64,000 nucleotides of DNA from Streptomyces dioscori (GCF_003024195.1 NZ_KZ679054.1:124001-188000), one strand, 5' to 3'; positions 1-8,885 are shown, counted from the stretch's first letter. Notes: generated from the sequence alone by a model not told the origin. Numbers and translations: made by a program.

Positions 1-1036
1 TGGGGCGGGTGGTCTCGAACGTGCCGTTCGGGAGGGTGCCGCCTGCGCCGGCCGTGCCTTCCCAGGTGATCTGCCAGGTGACCGAGGCCGTCAGCTCGTA
101 CGGTGTGCCGGCCGTGGCGCGGCGGTAGGAGATGCCGCACGGCGGGTTCGTACCGGCGTCGCCCGTCCTGTACGGGGTGCCGATCGAGCCGTCGTCGTCG
201 ATCCCGCAGTCGCCGGAGGCCGGGAAGGTGTCCGCGTCCTCGGTGCCCGGCTCCAGGTGCAGCGCGACGGGCTCGGCGGTCGTCTCCGCCCACAGGTTCG
301 TGTTCGGGAGCTCGGCGCGGACCTTGACCGCCTGGAACGTGCCCTTGTCCAGCCACACCCAGGTCGGCGCGTTCACCGTCGACCTGACGGCCGGCTTCAG
401 CTCGATCTCGGTACCGGGGACTTGGACCTTGTCGTACGCGTACTCGGCGAGGGTTTTGGCGGTGGGGGCGTTCGGGACGGCGGGGATGTCGCCGGCGTTC
501 TGCCAGAACATGACGCGTTCGCAGTCCCACGAGGCCGGGTCGGCGAGGTCGGGGGCCACACCGCGCCAGAAGTAGCCGTCCTTGCCGGTGTTGTAGTCCT
601 CGTACCCCTTGACGGTGTCGAGAGAGCCGTCCTTGAAGTTGTAGGCGTCCTTGCCGTCCCGGTAGTGGTCCGTCCAAAGCTTCTCGCCGCCCCAGGACGT
701 GTGCGGGCTGACGTATCCCAGGCCTTTCGTCTCCGCGAGCGCCTTGAGCTGCGCGGAGGTGAGGACGGGCTCGTACCAGCAGGGCGGTGGCGTCCAGTTC
801 ACGTCCGTCGACGAGAGGCTGCCGCTTTTGCCGCCGGTGGGGCCGCTGATCCGGGTGACCTTGATGCGGGAGACGGCGGCGGACACGTCTTGGCCCTGGG
901 CGTCGCCGGAAGCACCGGTTGCCGGAGTGGTCGCCCTGTCCCCGTTCAGGTCGGCGTGGGCGGTGCCGCCGCTCCACAGCACGGCGGCGGCGGTCGCACC
1001 CGTGATCAGGAGCCGCGAGGAGGCCGGAATCCTCAT
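1..1036 (-). CDS. Secreted protein of unknown function, 3' end outside window
   Basis: An open frame runs on the minus strand from an ATG at 1036 to the left edge (about 345 codons visible, no stop). The start reads MRIPASSRLLITGATAAAVLWSGGTAHAD, a typical Sec signal peptide with an AHA-D cleavage region. The body is rich in Trp, Tyr and Thr (for example WTPPPCWYEP and SWGGEKLWTDHYRDG), which suits an extracellular beta-rich protein. I recognise no catalytic motif. Its ATG overlaps the stop of the upstream lipoprotein gene (ATGA), so the two are translationally coupled and probably act together at the cell surface. Function unknown. Confidence 0.7.
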   Translation of the reverse strand, partial: MRIPASSRLLITGATAAAVLWSGGTAHADLNGDRATTPATGASGDAQGQDVSAAVSRIKVTRISGPTGGKSGSLSSTDVNWTPPPCWYEPVLTSAQLKALAETKGLGYVSPHTSWGGEKLWTDHYRDGKDAYNFKDGSLDTVKGYEDYNTGKDGYFWRGVAPDLADPASWDCERVMFWQNAGDIPAVPNAPTAKTLAEYAYDKVQVPGTEIELKPAVRSTVNAPTWVWLDKGTFQAVKVRAELPNTNLWAETTAEPVALHLEPGTEDADTFPASGDCGIDDDGSIGTPYRTGDAGTNPPCGISYRRATAGTPYELTASVTWQITWEGTAGAGGTLPNGTFETTRP

Positions 1037-1686
1037 GCCCGACATTCCTTCGCCTTGCTGACGACCTCGGAGACCTGCGCTTTCCAGACCTGGGAGGAGC
1101 CTGACGGCGGCAGCATGAGCAGCCGGAACTTCAGATAGCTGCTCAGGCTTTCCTCGGTGCGGTTGATCTCCCCGGACTTGATGTCCTTGCTGAAGATCTT
1201 CGACTGATTGCTGCAGAAGGTGACGAGGGTGCGTTTGCCATCACTCAGTGTGGTGACGTCCTCGTCGTAGTACTTCTCGGTTCCGGAGGGAGTCCAACCT
1301 CCCTTCACGGCGGCCTCGATCTGCGACTTGACGTACTGTGCGGCCTGGCCGCCCGAGTAGTACCGGTAGGCCGGGTCGTCCGGGTCCTGCGCGACGATGC
1401 CGTGGTACATCGCCCGCAGGTAGTTCTTCGCGTCGGCTAGTGCGGCCTCGTGCTTCACGTCGGACGGCTTGTCGAAGTCGAAGACGAGGTCGACGTCCTT
1501 CGGCAGGCTGAGGTCCGGACCCTCGCCGCCCGCCGATGCGGACGCGGCGGCCGACGGGCTGGCGCTCGACGCCCTGTCCGCGCCCTTGATGTCGTCCGGC
1601 GGTGTGTCGTCGTTGCCGCCGCAGGCGGTGAGCAGGAGTGCCGTCGTGGCGGCGAGGGCGGCGGTGGTCACGGTGTGGCGGGCCAC
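1033..1686 (-). CDS. Secreted lipoprotein, unknown function
   Basis: 217 aa. The N-terminus MARHTVTTAALAATTALLLTAC-GG is a lipoprotein signal with an L-T-A-C lipobox (Cys22), followed by an Asp/Ser/Ala-rich linker to about residue 60. The mature domain (about 65-217) is mixed charged and aromatic, with no motif I can name; two Cys (FCSNQS and KECRA) could pair. The start is GTG at 1686, preceded by GGGGGAG eight bases upstream. It is the first gene of a two-gene operon with the secreted protein at 1-1036 (4-bp overlap). It is divergent from the LysM/BTAD gene at 2016. Likely surface-anchored; role not assignable. Confidence 0.75.
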   Translation of the reverse strand: MARHTVTTAALAATTALLLTACGGNDDTPPDDIKGADRASSASPSAAASASAGGEGPDLSLPKDVDLVFDFDKPSDVKHEAALADAKNYLRAMYHGIVAQDPDDPAYRYYSGGQAAQYVKSQIEAAVKGGWTPSGTEKYYDEDVTTLSDGKRTLVTFCSNQSKIFSKDIKSGEINRTEESLSSYLKFRLLMLPPSGSSQVWKAQVSEVVSKAKECRA

Positions 1687-2015
1687 GGTGGTACTCCCCC
1701 TGTTAAGGCATGTGTGCTCGTGTGCGGCAGGGAACGAAGCTATCAGGGGGGCGTAAAGGCCCTCAGGTCAGCGGCGGGGGATTGTGTGGGGATCGTGAGG
1801 GCCGCACCCGTGGCAGTTGCGAAGCCGTACCGATTCGGGTGGCGGGGAGCGGGCGGTTGACCGGGTGAATCGGGTGTAGCGGGCAGATGGTGAGGAAACC
1901 GCCACGGTCGAGGCTCGCTCGTTCCGCCCACCCTTCGACAGGCTCAATACGATCTAAGTAGGCTCAGCACACCCCCGCTCTCCCTCCCTTCCCACACGAC
2001 ATCAGGACACCCGCC
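1687..2015. other. Divergent promoter region, no gene
   Basis: 329 bp between the lipoprotein gene and the LysM/BTAD gene. It must carry promoters for both directions. Only an AGGA ribosome-binding site at 2004-2007, before the ATG at 2016, is convincing. I see no coding frame with Streptomyces codon bias and no clear operator. Confidence 0.5.
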
Positions 2016-4997
2016 ATGGCGCGACGTACCACTTCCAACCCGTCGGGAAGCTCGCCGGGTCCGAGGAATCGGACGCCGCAGCCCCTGCCCCGGCGCAGCC
2101 GCACGGTGGGGGACTTCGTCAAGGCGTTCCTCGCCTTCGTCGCCCTGCTCGTGCTGCTCGTCGGTGTGCCCGGCGCGCTGGCCGTCCAGATCGGCTGGCC
2201 GCTGCCCTCCGGGGCGCCGTCGACGGAGTGGCTCCAGCAGGAGATCACCGTCGACACGTTCATCAACGTGCTGACCGTGGTCGTCTGGCTGGCCTGGGCC
2301 CAGTTCACCGCCTGCGTGCTCGTCGAGATGAAGGCCGCGCTGTCCGGTGTGGGACTGCCGAACCGCGTGCCGGGGGCCGGCCCGAGCCAGTTGCTCGCGC
2401 GCCAGCTCGTCGCCGCGCTGCTGCTGGTCGGTGCCGCCGCGGCGAGCTTCACGCCGGGTCTTTCGCAGTTGGGCCAGCAGTTGGAGGGCAACCAGCGGCC
2501 CGCCGTCGCCGCGGCGGCCCAGCAGACCCCGGGCGGGCTGCTGGCGCAGCAGCAGGCGCAGACCGCCGCGAGCGCCGCCGCACTGGCCGAGCAGGCCGCC
2601 GACGCCGCGCACGCGGAGGGCGGGGGCGCCCACGCGTCGGAGGACGCCACGAAGTTCTACCGGATCCAGCCGCCCGAGGGCCGTCACCACGACTCCCTGT
2701 GGGAGGTCGCCGAGCGCCACCTCGGGGACGGGCGCCGGTACAAGGAGATCTACCAGCTCAACAAGGACCGTGCGCAGCCCGACGGTTCGAAGCTGTCCGA
2801 GGCCAGCCTCATCCGGCCCGGCTGGATCATGGAGATGCCCGGTGACGCCCGCGGCGGCGAACTGGTCGAGATGCCCGACGAGGCCCCGAAGGTCTCGCCG
2901 GACGTCCAGCGGCAGATCTCCGACTACGCCAGGACCAGCGGCGGCGCCCAGGAGCAGGGCCGGCCGGGACAGCAGGGCGGCGGGTCCGGTGCGCAGGACC
3001 GAGACACCGCGCACATCAGTCTTCCCGAGCAGCGCCCCGGCCAGGGGCACGAGCAGGGCGGACAGGGCGGGCAGGAGCATGGCGCGCCCGCCGCCGGTGA
3101 GGGCAGCGGGTTCGGGCTGCCGCAGGCGCTCCTCGGCGCGCCCCTTCTCGCCGCCGGGCTCCTCGGTGCCCTCGGCCGGCGCCGCCGCCAGGCGCTGTGG
3201 CAGTCCGCGCTGGGTGCCGTCGGCGGGCGCCGCGGCATGGAGCCGCCGACGCCCACCGGCGCCGCCGCCGACGCGCAGGACGCGTTGCTGGTGGGGGCCG
3301 ACCCCGAGGGCGTACGCCTGCTGGACCTGTCGTTGCGCGGGCTCGCCGCGTCGCTGGCGGGGGAGTCCCGTCCGCTGCCGACCGTGTACGCGGCCTGGAT
3401 GGGTGGCAACGGCGATCTGCACCTGCAGCTCGCCCAGCCGTCCGGCCGCCCGCCCGCGCCGTGGCAGCTCGGGCAGGATCAGACGTTCTGGATGCTGGCC
3501 CGCGCCGACGCCGAGCGGTACGAGGACGTGGACACGGCCGCCCCGTACCCCGGGCTCGTCAGTCTCGGCACGATGGACGACTCGCGGCTGCTGCTCAACC
3601 TGGAGTCGGTGCCCGGCATCGTCTCGCTGAGCGGCCGCGAGCAGGACCGGGCGGGCGTCTTCGCCTCCGTGGCCGCCGAGCTGGCGACCAACGGCTGGTC
3701 CGACCGCATGACCATCACCCTCGTCGGCTTCGGCGAGGACCTGACGCCGCTCGCCCCCAACCGGCTCCGCCACCTCGACGGCATCGAGGCGCTCGTGGAG
3801 ACCATGGAGGCCGAGACGCGGCAGCGGCGCGGGGCATTGGGAGCGGCCGGGCACGATTCCGTTCTCACCGGGCGTACGGGCCCGGCCCAGCACACCCGTT
3901 GGGCCCCGCACCTCGTCCTGCTCGCCGCCGAGCCGTCCGCCGAGGACGCCGTCAAGCTCGCCGAACTCGCCGCCGACGCCAGCCGGCTGGGCATCGGCTA
4001 CCTCGTCGGCACCCGGTCGGGCGACCTGCCCGGCGCCGCCTGGGAGATGGAGATCACCAGCGAGGGCAAACTCCTCGCGCCGCTCCTCGGCCTCGAACTC
4101 GACGCGCAGCTCCTGCCGGTGTCCCAGCAGCGGGCCGTCGTCGAACTGTTCACCGACGCCGACCCCGAGCACGACGACGACCGGCCCACCCCGACACCGC
4201 CGTTCCTCGTCGACATCAGCGAGCAGGGGCGTCCCGCGGTGTACGCGCGGCTCGTCGGCCCGTACGAGATCATCGGGCTCGACACCCCGGACGGTGAGCG
4301 CAGCGCGCTGCTCCACGAGGCGCTGGCGCTGCTGCTCCTGCACCGCGAGGGCGTGCACCCGCGGGTGCTGTCCTCCGCGCTCTGGCCGCGCGGGGTCACC
4401 GACGACGTACGGGACGCGCTCGTCGAGCGGCTGCGCGCCTGGCTCGGCGCCGACCCGGACGGCACACCGCGGCTCGCCGCCGACGCGACGGGGCGGCTCA
4501 AGCTCGCCAAGTCCGTGGTGTCCGACCTGGACGTGCTGCGCTCGCTCTACCACGAGGCCACCCAGGGCCGGGGCGCCGGCAGCCGTGCGGTGCGCGGCCG
4601 GCTGCTCACCGACGCGCTCGTGCTCGTACGGGGGCCGCTGCTGGCCGAGCGGCCCGAGGGGCGGTACGGCTGGCTCACCCACGAGATCATCGACGCCCAG
4701 CTGCCCCTGCTGGTCGCGGACATCGGTCTCGCCCTCTCCGCGTTCCACCTGGAGAAGGACCGGGCCGAGAAGGCGATCGAGGCGCTCGACGCGGCGCTGG
4801 GCTCCGCGCCCGGAGACGAGCGGCTGTGGCACGAGCTGCTGCGGGCCACGCACGCGACCGGCGACAGTGACCGGCTGAAGCGGCTCGCGGCGGACCTCGT
4901 CGCCCGCAGCGGCGCGCGCGGGCTGCCGCCGCGCACCGAGGCGCTCCTCGACGAACTGCTGCCGACCTGGCGCAGCGGCGTCGCCGCCGCGGGATGA
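2016..4997 (+). CDS. Membrane LysM - winged-helix/BTAD protein (Tad-locus type)
   Basis: 993 aa. Hydrophobic segments at about 36-58, 82-105 and 130-147 anchor the N-terminus. A LysM-like domain follows at about 213-275 (FYRIQPPEGRHHDSLWEVAERHLGD..). Then come a Gln/Gly-rich linker and a further membrane segment at about 370-388 capped by RRRR. The C-terminal quarter looks like a SARP-type module: winged helix at about 750-830 (LSSALWPRGVTDDVRDALVERLRAWLG) and a BTAD/TPR-like helical domain at 837-980. Such proteins occur in streptomycete Tad-pilus loci. The next gene, a prepilin peptidase, overlaps by 4 bp and supports that setting. The start is ATG with AGGA eight bases upstream. The exact role (pilus assembly or a membrane-bound regulator) is inference. 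Confidence 0.8.
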   Translation: MARRTTSNPSGSSPGPRNRTPQPLPRRSRTVGDFVKAFLAFVALLVLLVGVPGALAVQIGWPLPSGAPSTEWLQQEITVDTFINVLTVVVWLAWAQFTACVLVEMKAALSGVGLPNRVPGAGPSQLLARQLVAALLLVGAAAASFTPGLSQLGQQLEGNQRPAVAAAAQQTPGGLLAQQQAQTAASAAALAEQAADAAHAEGGGAHASEDATKFYRIQPPEGRHHDSLWEVAERHLGDGRRYKEIYQLNKDRAQPDGSKLSEASLIRPGWIMEMPGDARGGELVEMPDEAPKVSPDVQRQISDYARTSGGAQEQGRPGQQGGGSGAQDRDTAHISLPEQRPGQGHEQGGQGGQEHGAPAAGEGSGFGLPQALLGAPLLAAGLLGALGRRRRQALWQSALGAVGGRRGMEPPTPTGAAADAQDALLVGADPEGVRLLDLSLRGLAASLAGESRPLPTVYAAWMGGNGDLHLQLAQPSGRPPAPWQLGQDQTFWMLARADAERYEDVDTAAPYPGLVSLGTMDDSRLLLNLESVPGIVSLSGREQDRAGVFASVAAELATNGWSDRMTITLVGFGEDLTPLAPNRLRHLDGIEALVETMEAETRQRRGALGAAGHDSVLTGRTGPAQHTRWAPHLVLLAAEPSAEDAVKLAELAADASRLGIGYLVGTRSGDLPGAAWEMEITSEGKLLAPLLGLELDAQLLPVSQQRAVVELFTDADPEHDDDRPTPTPPFLVDISEQGRPAVYARLVGPYEIIGLDTPDGERSALLHEALALLLLHREGVHPRVLSSALWPRGVTDDVRDALVERLRAWLGADPDGTPRLAADATGRLKLAKSVVSDLDVLRSLYHEATQGRGAGSRAVRGRLLTDALVLVRGPLLAERPEGRYGWLTHEIIDAQLPLLVADIGLALSAFHLEKDRAEKAIEALDAALGSAPGDERLWHELLRATHATGDSDRLKRLAADLVARSGARGLPPRTEALLDELLPTWRSGVAAAG

Positions 4998-5758
4998 ACG
5001 GCCTCGCGCCGATCGACCTGTTGGTGATCGCCGGCGCCGTCCTGTGGGGCGGCGCCGCCGGTCTGTTCGTGCCCCGCCCCGCGTACCGCTTCTCCGTCGG
5101 CCCCGACGAGCCGTGGGCGGACCGGTGTCCGGAAGGGCATCCTGTGGGCGGACGGTTCGGGGGCTGGATCGGTCTCGCCCGCTGCCGGGAGTGCGGCGGG
5201 CGGCGCGGGCGCGCGTACGGTCCCGGCAGCCTCCCCGTCGCCCTCGCCACCGCGCTCGTGTGCGGTGCCCTCGCCGCGGCCACCGGTACCCGGCCCGAGC
5301 TGGCCGTGTGGCTGCTGCTCGCGCCCCTCGGCGTACTCCTCGCCGTCGTGGACTTCCGCGTCCAGCGCCTGCCGGACGTGCTGACGCTGTCACTGGCCGG
5401 TGCCGCGCTCGTGCTGCTCGCGGGCGCCTGGGCCGCGCCCGAGCACGCGGGTGACTGGCCGACCGCGCTGTACGGCTCCCTGGCTCTCGGCGGCGGCTAC
5501 TTCGTCCTCTTCCTCATCAGCCCCAACGGCATGGGCTTCGGCGACGTGAAACTCGCCCTCGGTCTCGGCGCCGTCCTCGGCTGGTACGGCTGGGGGACCG
5601 TGCTGCTCGGCACGTTCGCGGGGTTCCTGTTCGGCGGCCTGTACGGGATGGGGCTGGTCGTGGCCCGCAGGGCCGGGCGCAAGACGTCCATCCCCTTCGG
5701 CCCCTTCCTGATCGCGGGCGCCCTCGTGGGCCTGCTCATCGGGGCGTTCGCCGCCTGA
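4994..5758 (+). CDS. Prepilin peptidase (A24 family, TadV/CpaA-like)
   Basis: 254 aa polytopic membrane aspartic protease that cleaves type IV or Flp prepilin leaders. The two catalytic aspartates of the family are visible: Asp120 in AVVDFRVQRLPDV and Asp184 in the hallmark GMGFGDVKLA (GxGD). An N-terminal Cys cluster (Cys45, Cys64, Cys67; CPEGH..CRECGG) resembles the zinc-binding loop of PilD-type enzymes, although the methylase domain is short here. At least six hydrophobic helices follow. The ATG overlaps the upstream stop (ATGA), so it is coupled to the LysM/BTAD gene. Its substrates, Flp pilins, are not in this window and probably lie further left. Confidence 0.9.
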   Translation: MNGLAPIDLLVIAGAVLWGGAAGLFVPRPAYRFSVGPDEPWADRCPEGHPVGGRFGGWIGLARCRECGGRRGRAYGPGSLPVALATALVCGALAAATGTRPELAVWLLLAPLGVLLAVVDFRVQRLPDVLTLSLAGAALVLLAGAWAAPEHAGDWPTALYGSLALGGGYFVLFLISPNGMGFGDVKLALGLGAVLGWYGWGTVLLGTFAGFLFGGLYGMGLVVARRAGRKTSIPFGPFLIAGALVGLLIGAFAA

Positions 5759-5861
5759 TCCCGGCCCCAGCTCGGGTGTGCACCGCCTGACGTCGGGTGA
5801 TCACATCGTCTGGCGTACGCTGGATCAGTCCGTCCACACCCCTATGAAAGGGACCGCTCCG

Positions 5862-7061
5862 GTGACCGAGAAGGCCGACCTCCAGTCCGTCCTCGACCGT
5901 GCCGCCGAGGGTGGGCGGATCACCCCGGAAGAGGCGCTCGACCTCTACCGCGACGCTCCGCTGCACGCGCTGGGCTCCGCGGCCGACGCCGTACGCCGCC
6001 GCCGGTACGCCGGTACGGAGCACATCGCGACGTACATCATCGAGCGGAACATCAACTACACGAACGTCTGCGTCACGGCGTGCAAGTTCTGCGCGTTCTA
6101 CGCCCCGCCGAAGGCCAAGGACAAGGGCTGGACGCGCGACCTCGACGACATCCTGCGCCGCTGCGCGGAGACCGTCGAGCTGGGCGGCACGCAGATCATG
6201 TTCCAGGGCGGGCACCACCCGGACTTCGGTGTCGAGTACTACGAGGAGCACTTCTCCGCGATCAAGGCCGCGTACCCGCAGCTCGTCATCCACAGCCTGG
6301 GTGCGAGCGAGGTCGAGCACATGGCCCGGATCTCCAAGGTCAGCGCCGAGGAGGCGATCCGGCGCATTCACGCGGCCGGCCTCGACTCCTTCGCCGGCGC
6401 GGGCGCCGAACTGCTGCCCGCGCGGCCCCGCAAGGCCATCGCCCCGCTCAAGGAGAGCGGCGAGCGCTGGCTGGAGATCATGGAGATCGCGCACAACCTG
6501 GGCGTGGAGTCCACGTCCACCATGCTCATGGGCACCGGCGAGACCAACGCCGAGCGCATCGAGCACCTGCGCATGATCCGTGACGTACAGGACCGCACAG
6601 GCGGCTTCCGCGCCTTCATCCCGTACACGTACCAGCCCGAGAACAACCACCTCAAGGGGCGTACGCAGGCCACGCTCTTCGAGTACCTGCGGATGATCGC
6701 CATCGCCCGGCTGTTCATGGACAACGTGGCCCACATCCAGGGCTCGTGGCTCACCACCGGCAAGGAGGTCGGCCAGCTGTCGCTCCACTACGGCGCGGAC
6801 GACCTCGGCTCGATCATGCTGGAGGAGAACGTCGTCTCGTCGGCCGGTGCCAAGCACCGCTCGAACCGTATGGAGATCATCGACCTGATCCGCAAGGCGG
6901 GGCGCGTCCCGGCGCAGCGGGCCACGACGTACGAGCACCTCGTCGTCCACGACGACCCGGCGAACGACCCCGTCGACGACCGGGTCCAGTCGCACATCTC
7001 GTCGACCGCGATCGAGGGCGGGACCGCCCACCCCGAGCTGAAGCTGCTCGCGTCCAACTAG
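5862..7061 (+). CDS. mqnC: Cyclic dehypoxanthinyl futalosine synthase (radical SAM)
   Basis: 399 aa from GTG at 5862 (VTEKADLQSVL). AAAGGGA at 5847-5853 is a well-spaced ribosome-binding site, better than the in-frame ATG at 5844. The radical-SAM [4Fe-4S] motif CVTACKFC (Cys70, Cys74, Cys77; C-x3-C-x2-C) is present, with the family sequence TYIIERNINYTNVC just before it and QGGHHPDFGVEYYE after it. MqnC cyclises dehypoxanthinyl futalosine to the spiro intermediate of the futalosine menaquinone pathway. Other menaquinone genes (menG, MenJ-like, polyprenyl synthase) lie in the window. The small gene at 7088 follows closely and may be cotranscribed. Confidence 0.95.
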   Translation: MTEKADLQSVLDRAAEGGRITPEEALDLYRDAPLHALGSAADAVRRRRYAGTEHIATYIIERNINYTNVCVTACKFCAFYAPPKAKDKGWTRDLDDILRRCAETVELGGTQIMFQGGHHPDFGVEYYEEHFSAIKAAYPQLVIHSLGASEVEHMARISKVSAEEAIRRIHAAGLDSFAGAGAELLPARPRKAIAPLKESGERWLEIMEIAHNLGVESTSTMLMGTGETNAERIEHLRMIRDVQDRTGGFRAFIPYTYQPENNHLKGRTQATLFEYLRMIAIARLFMDNVAHIQGSWLTTGKEVGQLSLHYGADDLGSIMLEENVVSSAGAKHRSNRMEIIDLIRKAGRVPAQRATTYEHLVVHDDPANDPVDDRVQSHISSTAIEGGTAHPELKLLASN

Positions 7062-7087
7062 GCGCGAAGCGGAGGGGGTTCGGCCCG

Positions 7088-7555
7088 GTGGCGCTGACCA
7101 TTCACGCGGCGGACGAGCTGAGGTACAGCTGGGACGACGCCGGCCCCGGTCCCGGTCCCGTCAAGGGTGGGGCCGTCGCGGTGGAGGGGGACCGGGTCGC
7201 CGCGACGGGAGCTCTGGAGGAGCTGCGAGAGCGGTTTCCGGGGGCTCGGGTGCGGGTGTGGCCCGGGGTGCTCGGGCCCGGGCTGGTCCACCTGGGGCCC
7301 GTGCCGGACGCGCCTTCGCCTCGGGAGCGGGTGCATGCTCTGCTGAAACTGGGGGCGGTTGCCGTGCTGGCGGAGTACGCGGATACGGCGGACCTGCGGG
7401 GTGCCGCCGAGCGCAACGGTGTCGTGGTCCTGCCCCGGGTTCGCCCCGCGGTGATCGTCGAGGCGGGGCGGGCCGATCTCGCTGTCTTCGGCGGCGAGGA
7501 CGGGGTGTGTCTGGCGACGGTGTGCGGTGGGCGGTTGGTGCATCGGCGCCGATAG
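7088..7555 (+). CDS. Imidazolonepropionase-like (HutI composite) domain protein
   Basis: 155 aa from GTG at 7088, with GGAGGGG at 7071-7077 as ribosome-binding site. It reads VALTIHAADELRYSWDDAGPGPGPVKGGAVAVEGDRVAATG, the start of an amidohydrolase composite (beta-sandwich) domain. It lacks the HxH metal-binding barrel, so it is unlikely to be a hydrolase on its own. Later it has HLGPVPDAPSPRERVHALLKLGAVAVLAEY and a C-terminal IVEAGRADLAVFGGEDGVCLATVCGGRLVHRRR, which matches the end of such sandwiches. It lies 26 bp after mqnC, so an accessory role in menaquinone synthesis is possible but unproven. Confidence 0.7.
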   Translation: MALTIHAADELRYSWDDAGPGPGPVKGGAVAVEGDRVAATGALEELRERFPGARVRVWPGVLGPGLVHLGPVPDAPSPRERVHALLKLGAVAVLAEYADTADLRGAAERNGVVVLPRVRPAVIVEAGRADLAVFGGEDGVCLATVCGGRLVHRRR

Positions 7556-7612
7556 CTCCGCCGTGAGCTTTGCTGTTCGTGCGCGTGTCCGGTGCCGAAG
7601 GGATCGGTCGAG

Positions 7613-7638
7613 CACGTGCAGGACGGAGCCTGCACGTG
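7613..7638. terminator. Hairpin between convergent genes
   Basis: Perfect 10-bp stem CACGTGCAGG / CCTGCACGTG with a 6-nt loop. It lies between the convergent 7088-7555 gene and the response regulator gene, a position suited to a bidirectional terminator. There is no U-tract, as is usual in streptomycetes. Confidence 0.6.
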
Positions 7639-7705
7639 GCCACCGCCTACGCGCACCGATTGCGCAGAACGGGCCTGGCGTTGCGCACGCAGCCGGCCGT
7701 ACGGG

Positions 7706-8533
7706 TCAGGCGGGTCCCAGGCCGGCGTTGCGGGCCCGGACGATTGCCGCAGCCCGGTCGTTGACCTGGAGCTTGGAGAAGATGGATCCGACGTGGTTGC
7801 GGACGGTCTTGTCGGCGACGAACAGGCGGTGTGCGATCTGGTGGTAGCCCAGTCCGTCGGCGAGCAGGCCGAGGACTTCGCGTTCGCGGGCGGTGAGGGT
7901 GGGAAACGCTTCCTTTGCGGGGGCGCCGGCGAAGGAGGCGAACAGGGCGGCCAGGCGCTCGGCCACGGCCGAGCTGAAGACGACACCGCCGTTGCCCACG
8001 GTGTGCAGGGCGCGCAGGATCTCCTCGCACACAGCCGCCTTGAGAAGGTAGCCACGCGCGCCGGCGCGCATGGCCGCGAGCAGGTTGTCGTCGTCATCCA
8101 TCGTGGTCATCACCACCACGCGGGTGCCGGGGTGTACGCGCAGCAGACGGCGGATGGCCTCGATGCCGGAGATGCCCGGCAGCCCGAGATCCATGACGAC
8201 GAGGTCGGGCAGAACACGGGCGGCGACTTCCAGGGCGCTCTCACCGCTGTGAGCCTGGCCGACGACGGTGAAGCCGTCGTCCAGGTCGACAGCCGCGGCG
8301 AGTCCTTGTCGGAACAGGGGGTGGTTGTCGACCAGCAGGACCCGATAGCGGTCCGGGCCGCCTTCGCCTGCCCCCAGAGGACCTGTTGCCGGCTGGGCCG
8401 GTACCGGGAGTTGGGGGCTGCCCGCGGGGGCCGCCGCAGCGGTTGCTCGGAGGAAACCGGCCTGGCTGAGGTGGACCGGATGAATGGCAGCCCGGGGCGT
8501 ACGGGCGGTGCTGTCAGGTGAGCTGTCGTGCAT
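7706..8533 (-). CDS. NarL/FixJ-type response regulator (orphan)
   Basis: 275 aa. The start is ATG at 8533 because AGGAG lies six bases upstream on the minus strand; a longer GTG start at 8614 lacks such a site. After a Pro/Ala-rich N-terminus of about 65 residues there is a receiver domain (YRVLLVDNHPLFRQGL.., phospho-acceptor Asp115 in VVMDLGLPG, Lys in YLLKAA). A LuxR helix-turn-helix follows (LTAREREVLGLLADGLGYHQIAHRLFVADKTVRNHVGSIFSKLQV). It should be a phosphorylation-controlled DNA-binding regulator, but no sensor kinase gene adjoins. Its upstream region carries one arm of the long inverted repeat that brackets the STAND locus, so it could regulate, or be regulated with, that locus. Confidence 0.88.
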   Translation of the reverse strand: MHDSSPDSTARTPRAAIHPVHLSQAGFLRATAAAAPAGSPQLPVPAQPATGPLGAGEGGPDRYRVLLVDNHPLFRQGLAAAVDLDDGFTVVGQAHSGESALEVAARVLPDLVVMDLGLPGISGIEAIRRLLRVHPGTRVVVMTTMDDDDNLLAAMRAGARGYLLKAAVCEEILRALHTVGNGGVVFSSAVAERLAALFASFAGAPAKEAFPTLTAREREVLGLLADGLGYHQIAHRLFVADKTVRNHVGSIFSKLQVNDRAAAIVRARNAGLGPA

Positions 8534-8584
8534 GAACGCTCCTAGGCTTTCCGGTCGTCGTCCGGTCGTCGTCCGGTCCGCGGT

Positions 8585-8664
8585 GGACCCGATGCACCGT
8601 TTGTAGCCGCTCACCCGTTGTTCAAGGCAGGTCGGCCGATGCCGAACAAACGGATGCCGAACAA
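8585..8664. repeat. Left arm of an 80-bp imperfect inverted repeat
   Basis: Read in the plus direction, this segment matches the minus strand of 12640-12718. The shared parts are GGACC, TGCAC, TTTGTAGCCGCT, TTCAAGGC, GTCGGCCGA and a 22-bp perfect core at 8643-8664 (core in the right arm: 12640-12661). About three quarters of the positions are identical. It lies upstream of the response regulator start and downstream of the terminator of the small gene at 8935. Confidence 0.85.
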
Positions 8665-8730
8665 CGTGAGCCGGCCGGTACAGGGCCGACTCGCCCCGAA
8701 CTCATCGGGTGCGCACCGGCCGGGACCGCC

Positions 8731-8779
8731 GACGGCCGCAGGGCGAACCGGCCTTGCTCCGGTTCACCCTGCGGCCGTC
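8731..8779. other. Long hairpin, possible terminator
   Basis: Arms 8731-8751 and 8759-8779 pair over 21 positions with a single mismatch (GACGGCCGCAGGG.. against ..CCCTGCGGCCGTC), leaving a 7-nt loop. It lies just inside the left arm of the long inverted repeat. It may insulate the response regulator promoter from transcription of the STAND unit. Confidence 0.6.
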
Positions 8780-8885
8780 GGCCGTCGGCGGTCCTCAGGT
8801 GTGGACGGTGAGCGCACGTTCCGGCGGTGGGACCCGACCGACCACGTCGCCTTGTCGCCGTCCTGTCCCGCGGCCCGGGCGGGGC

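Noticed and set aside
1944..5393. A very long minus-strand open frame opposite the LysM/BTAD and prepilin peptidase genes
   Set aside because: Arg/Gly/Pro-rich antisense frame typical of high-GC DNA. The plus strand encodes recognisable domains with proper third-position bias.
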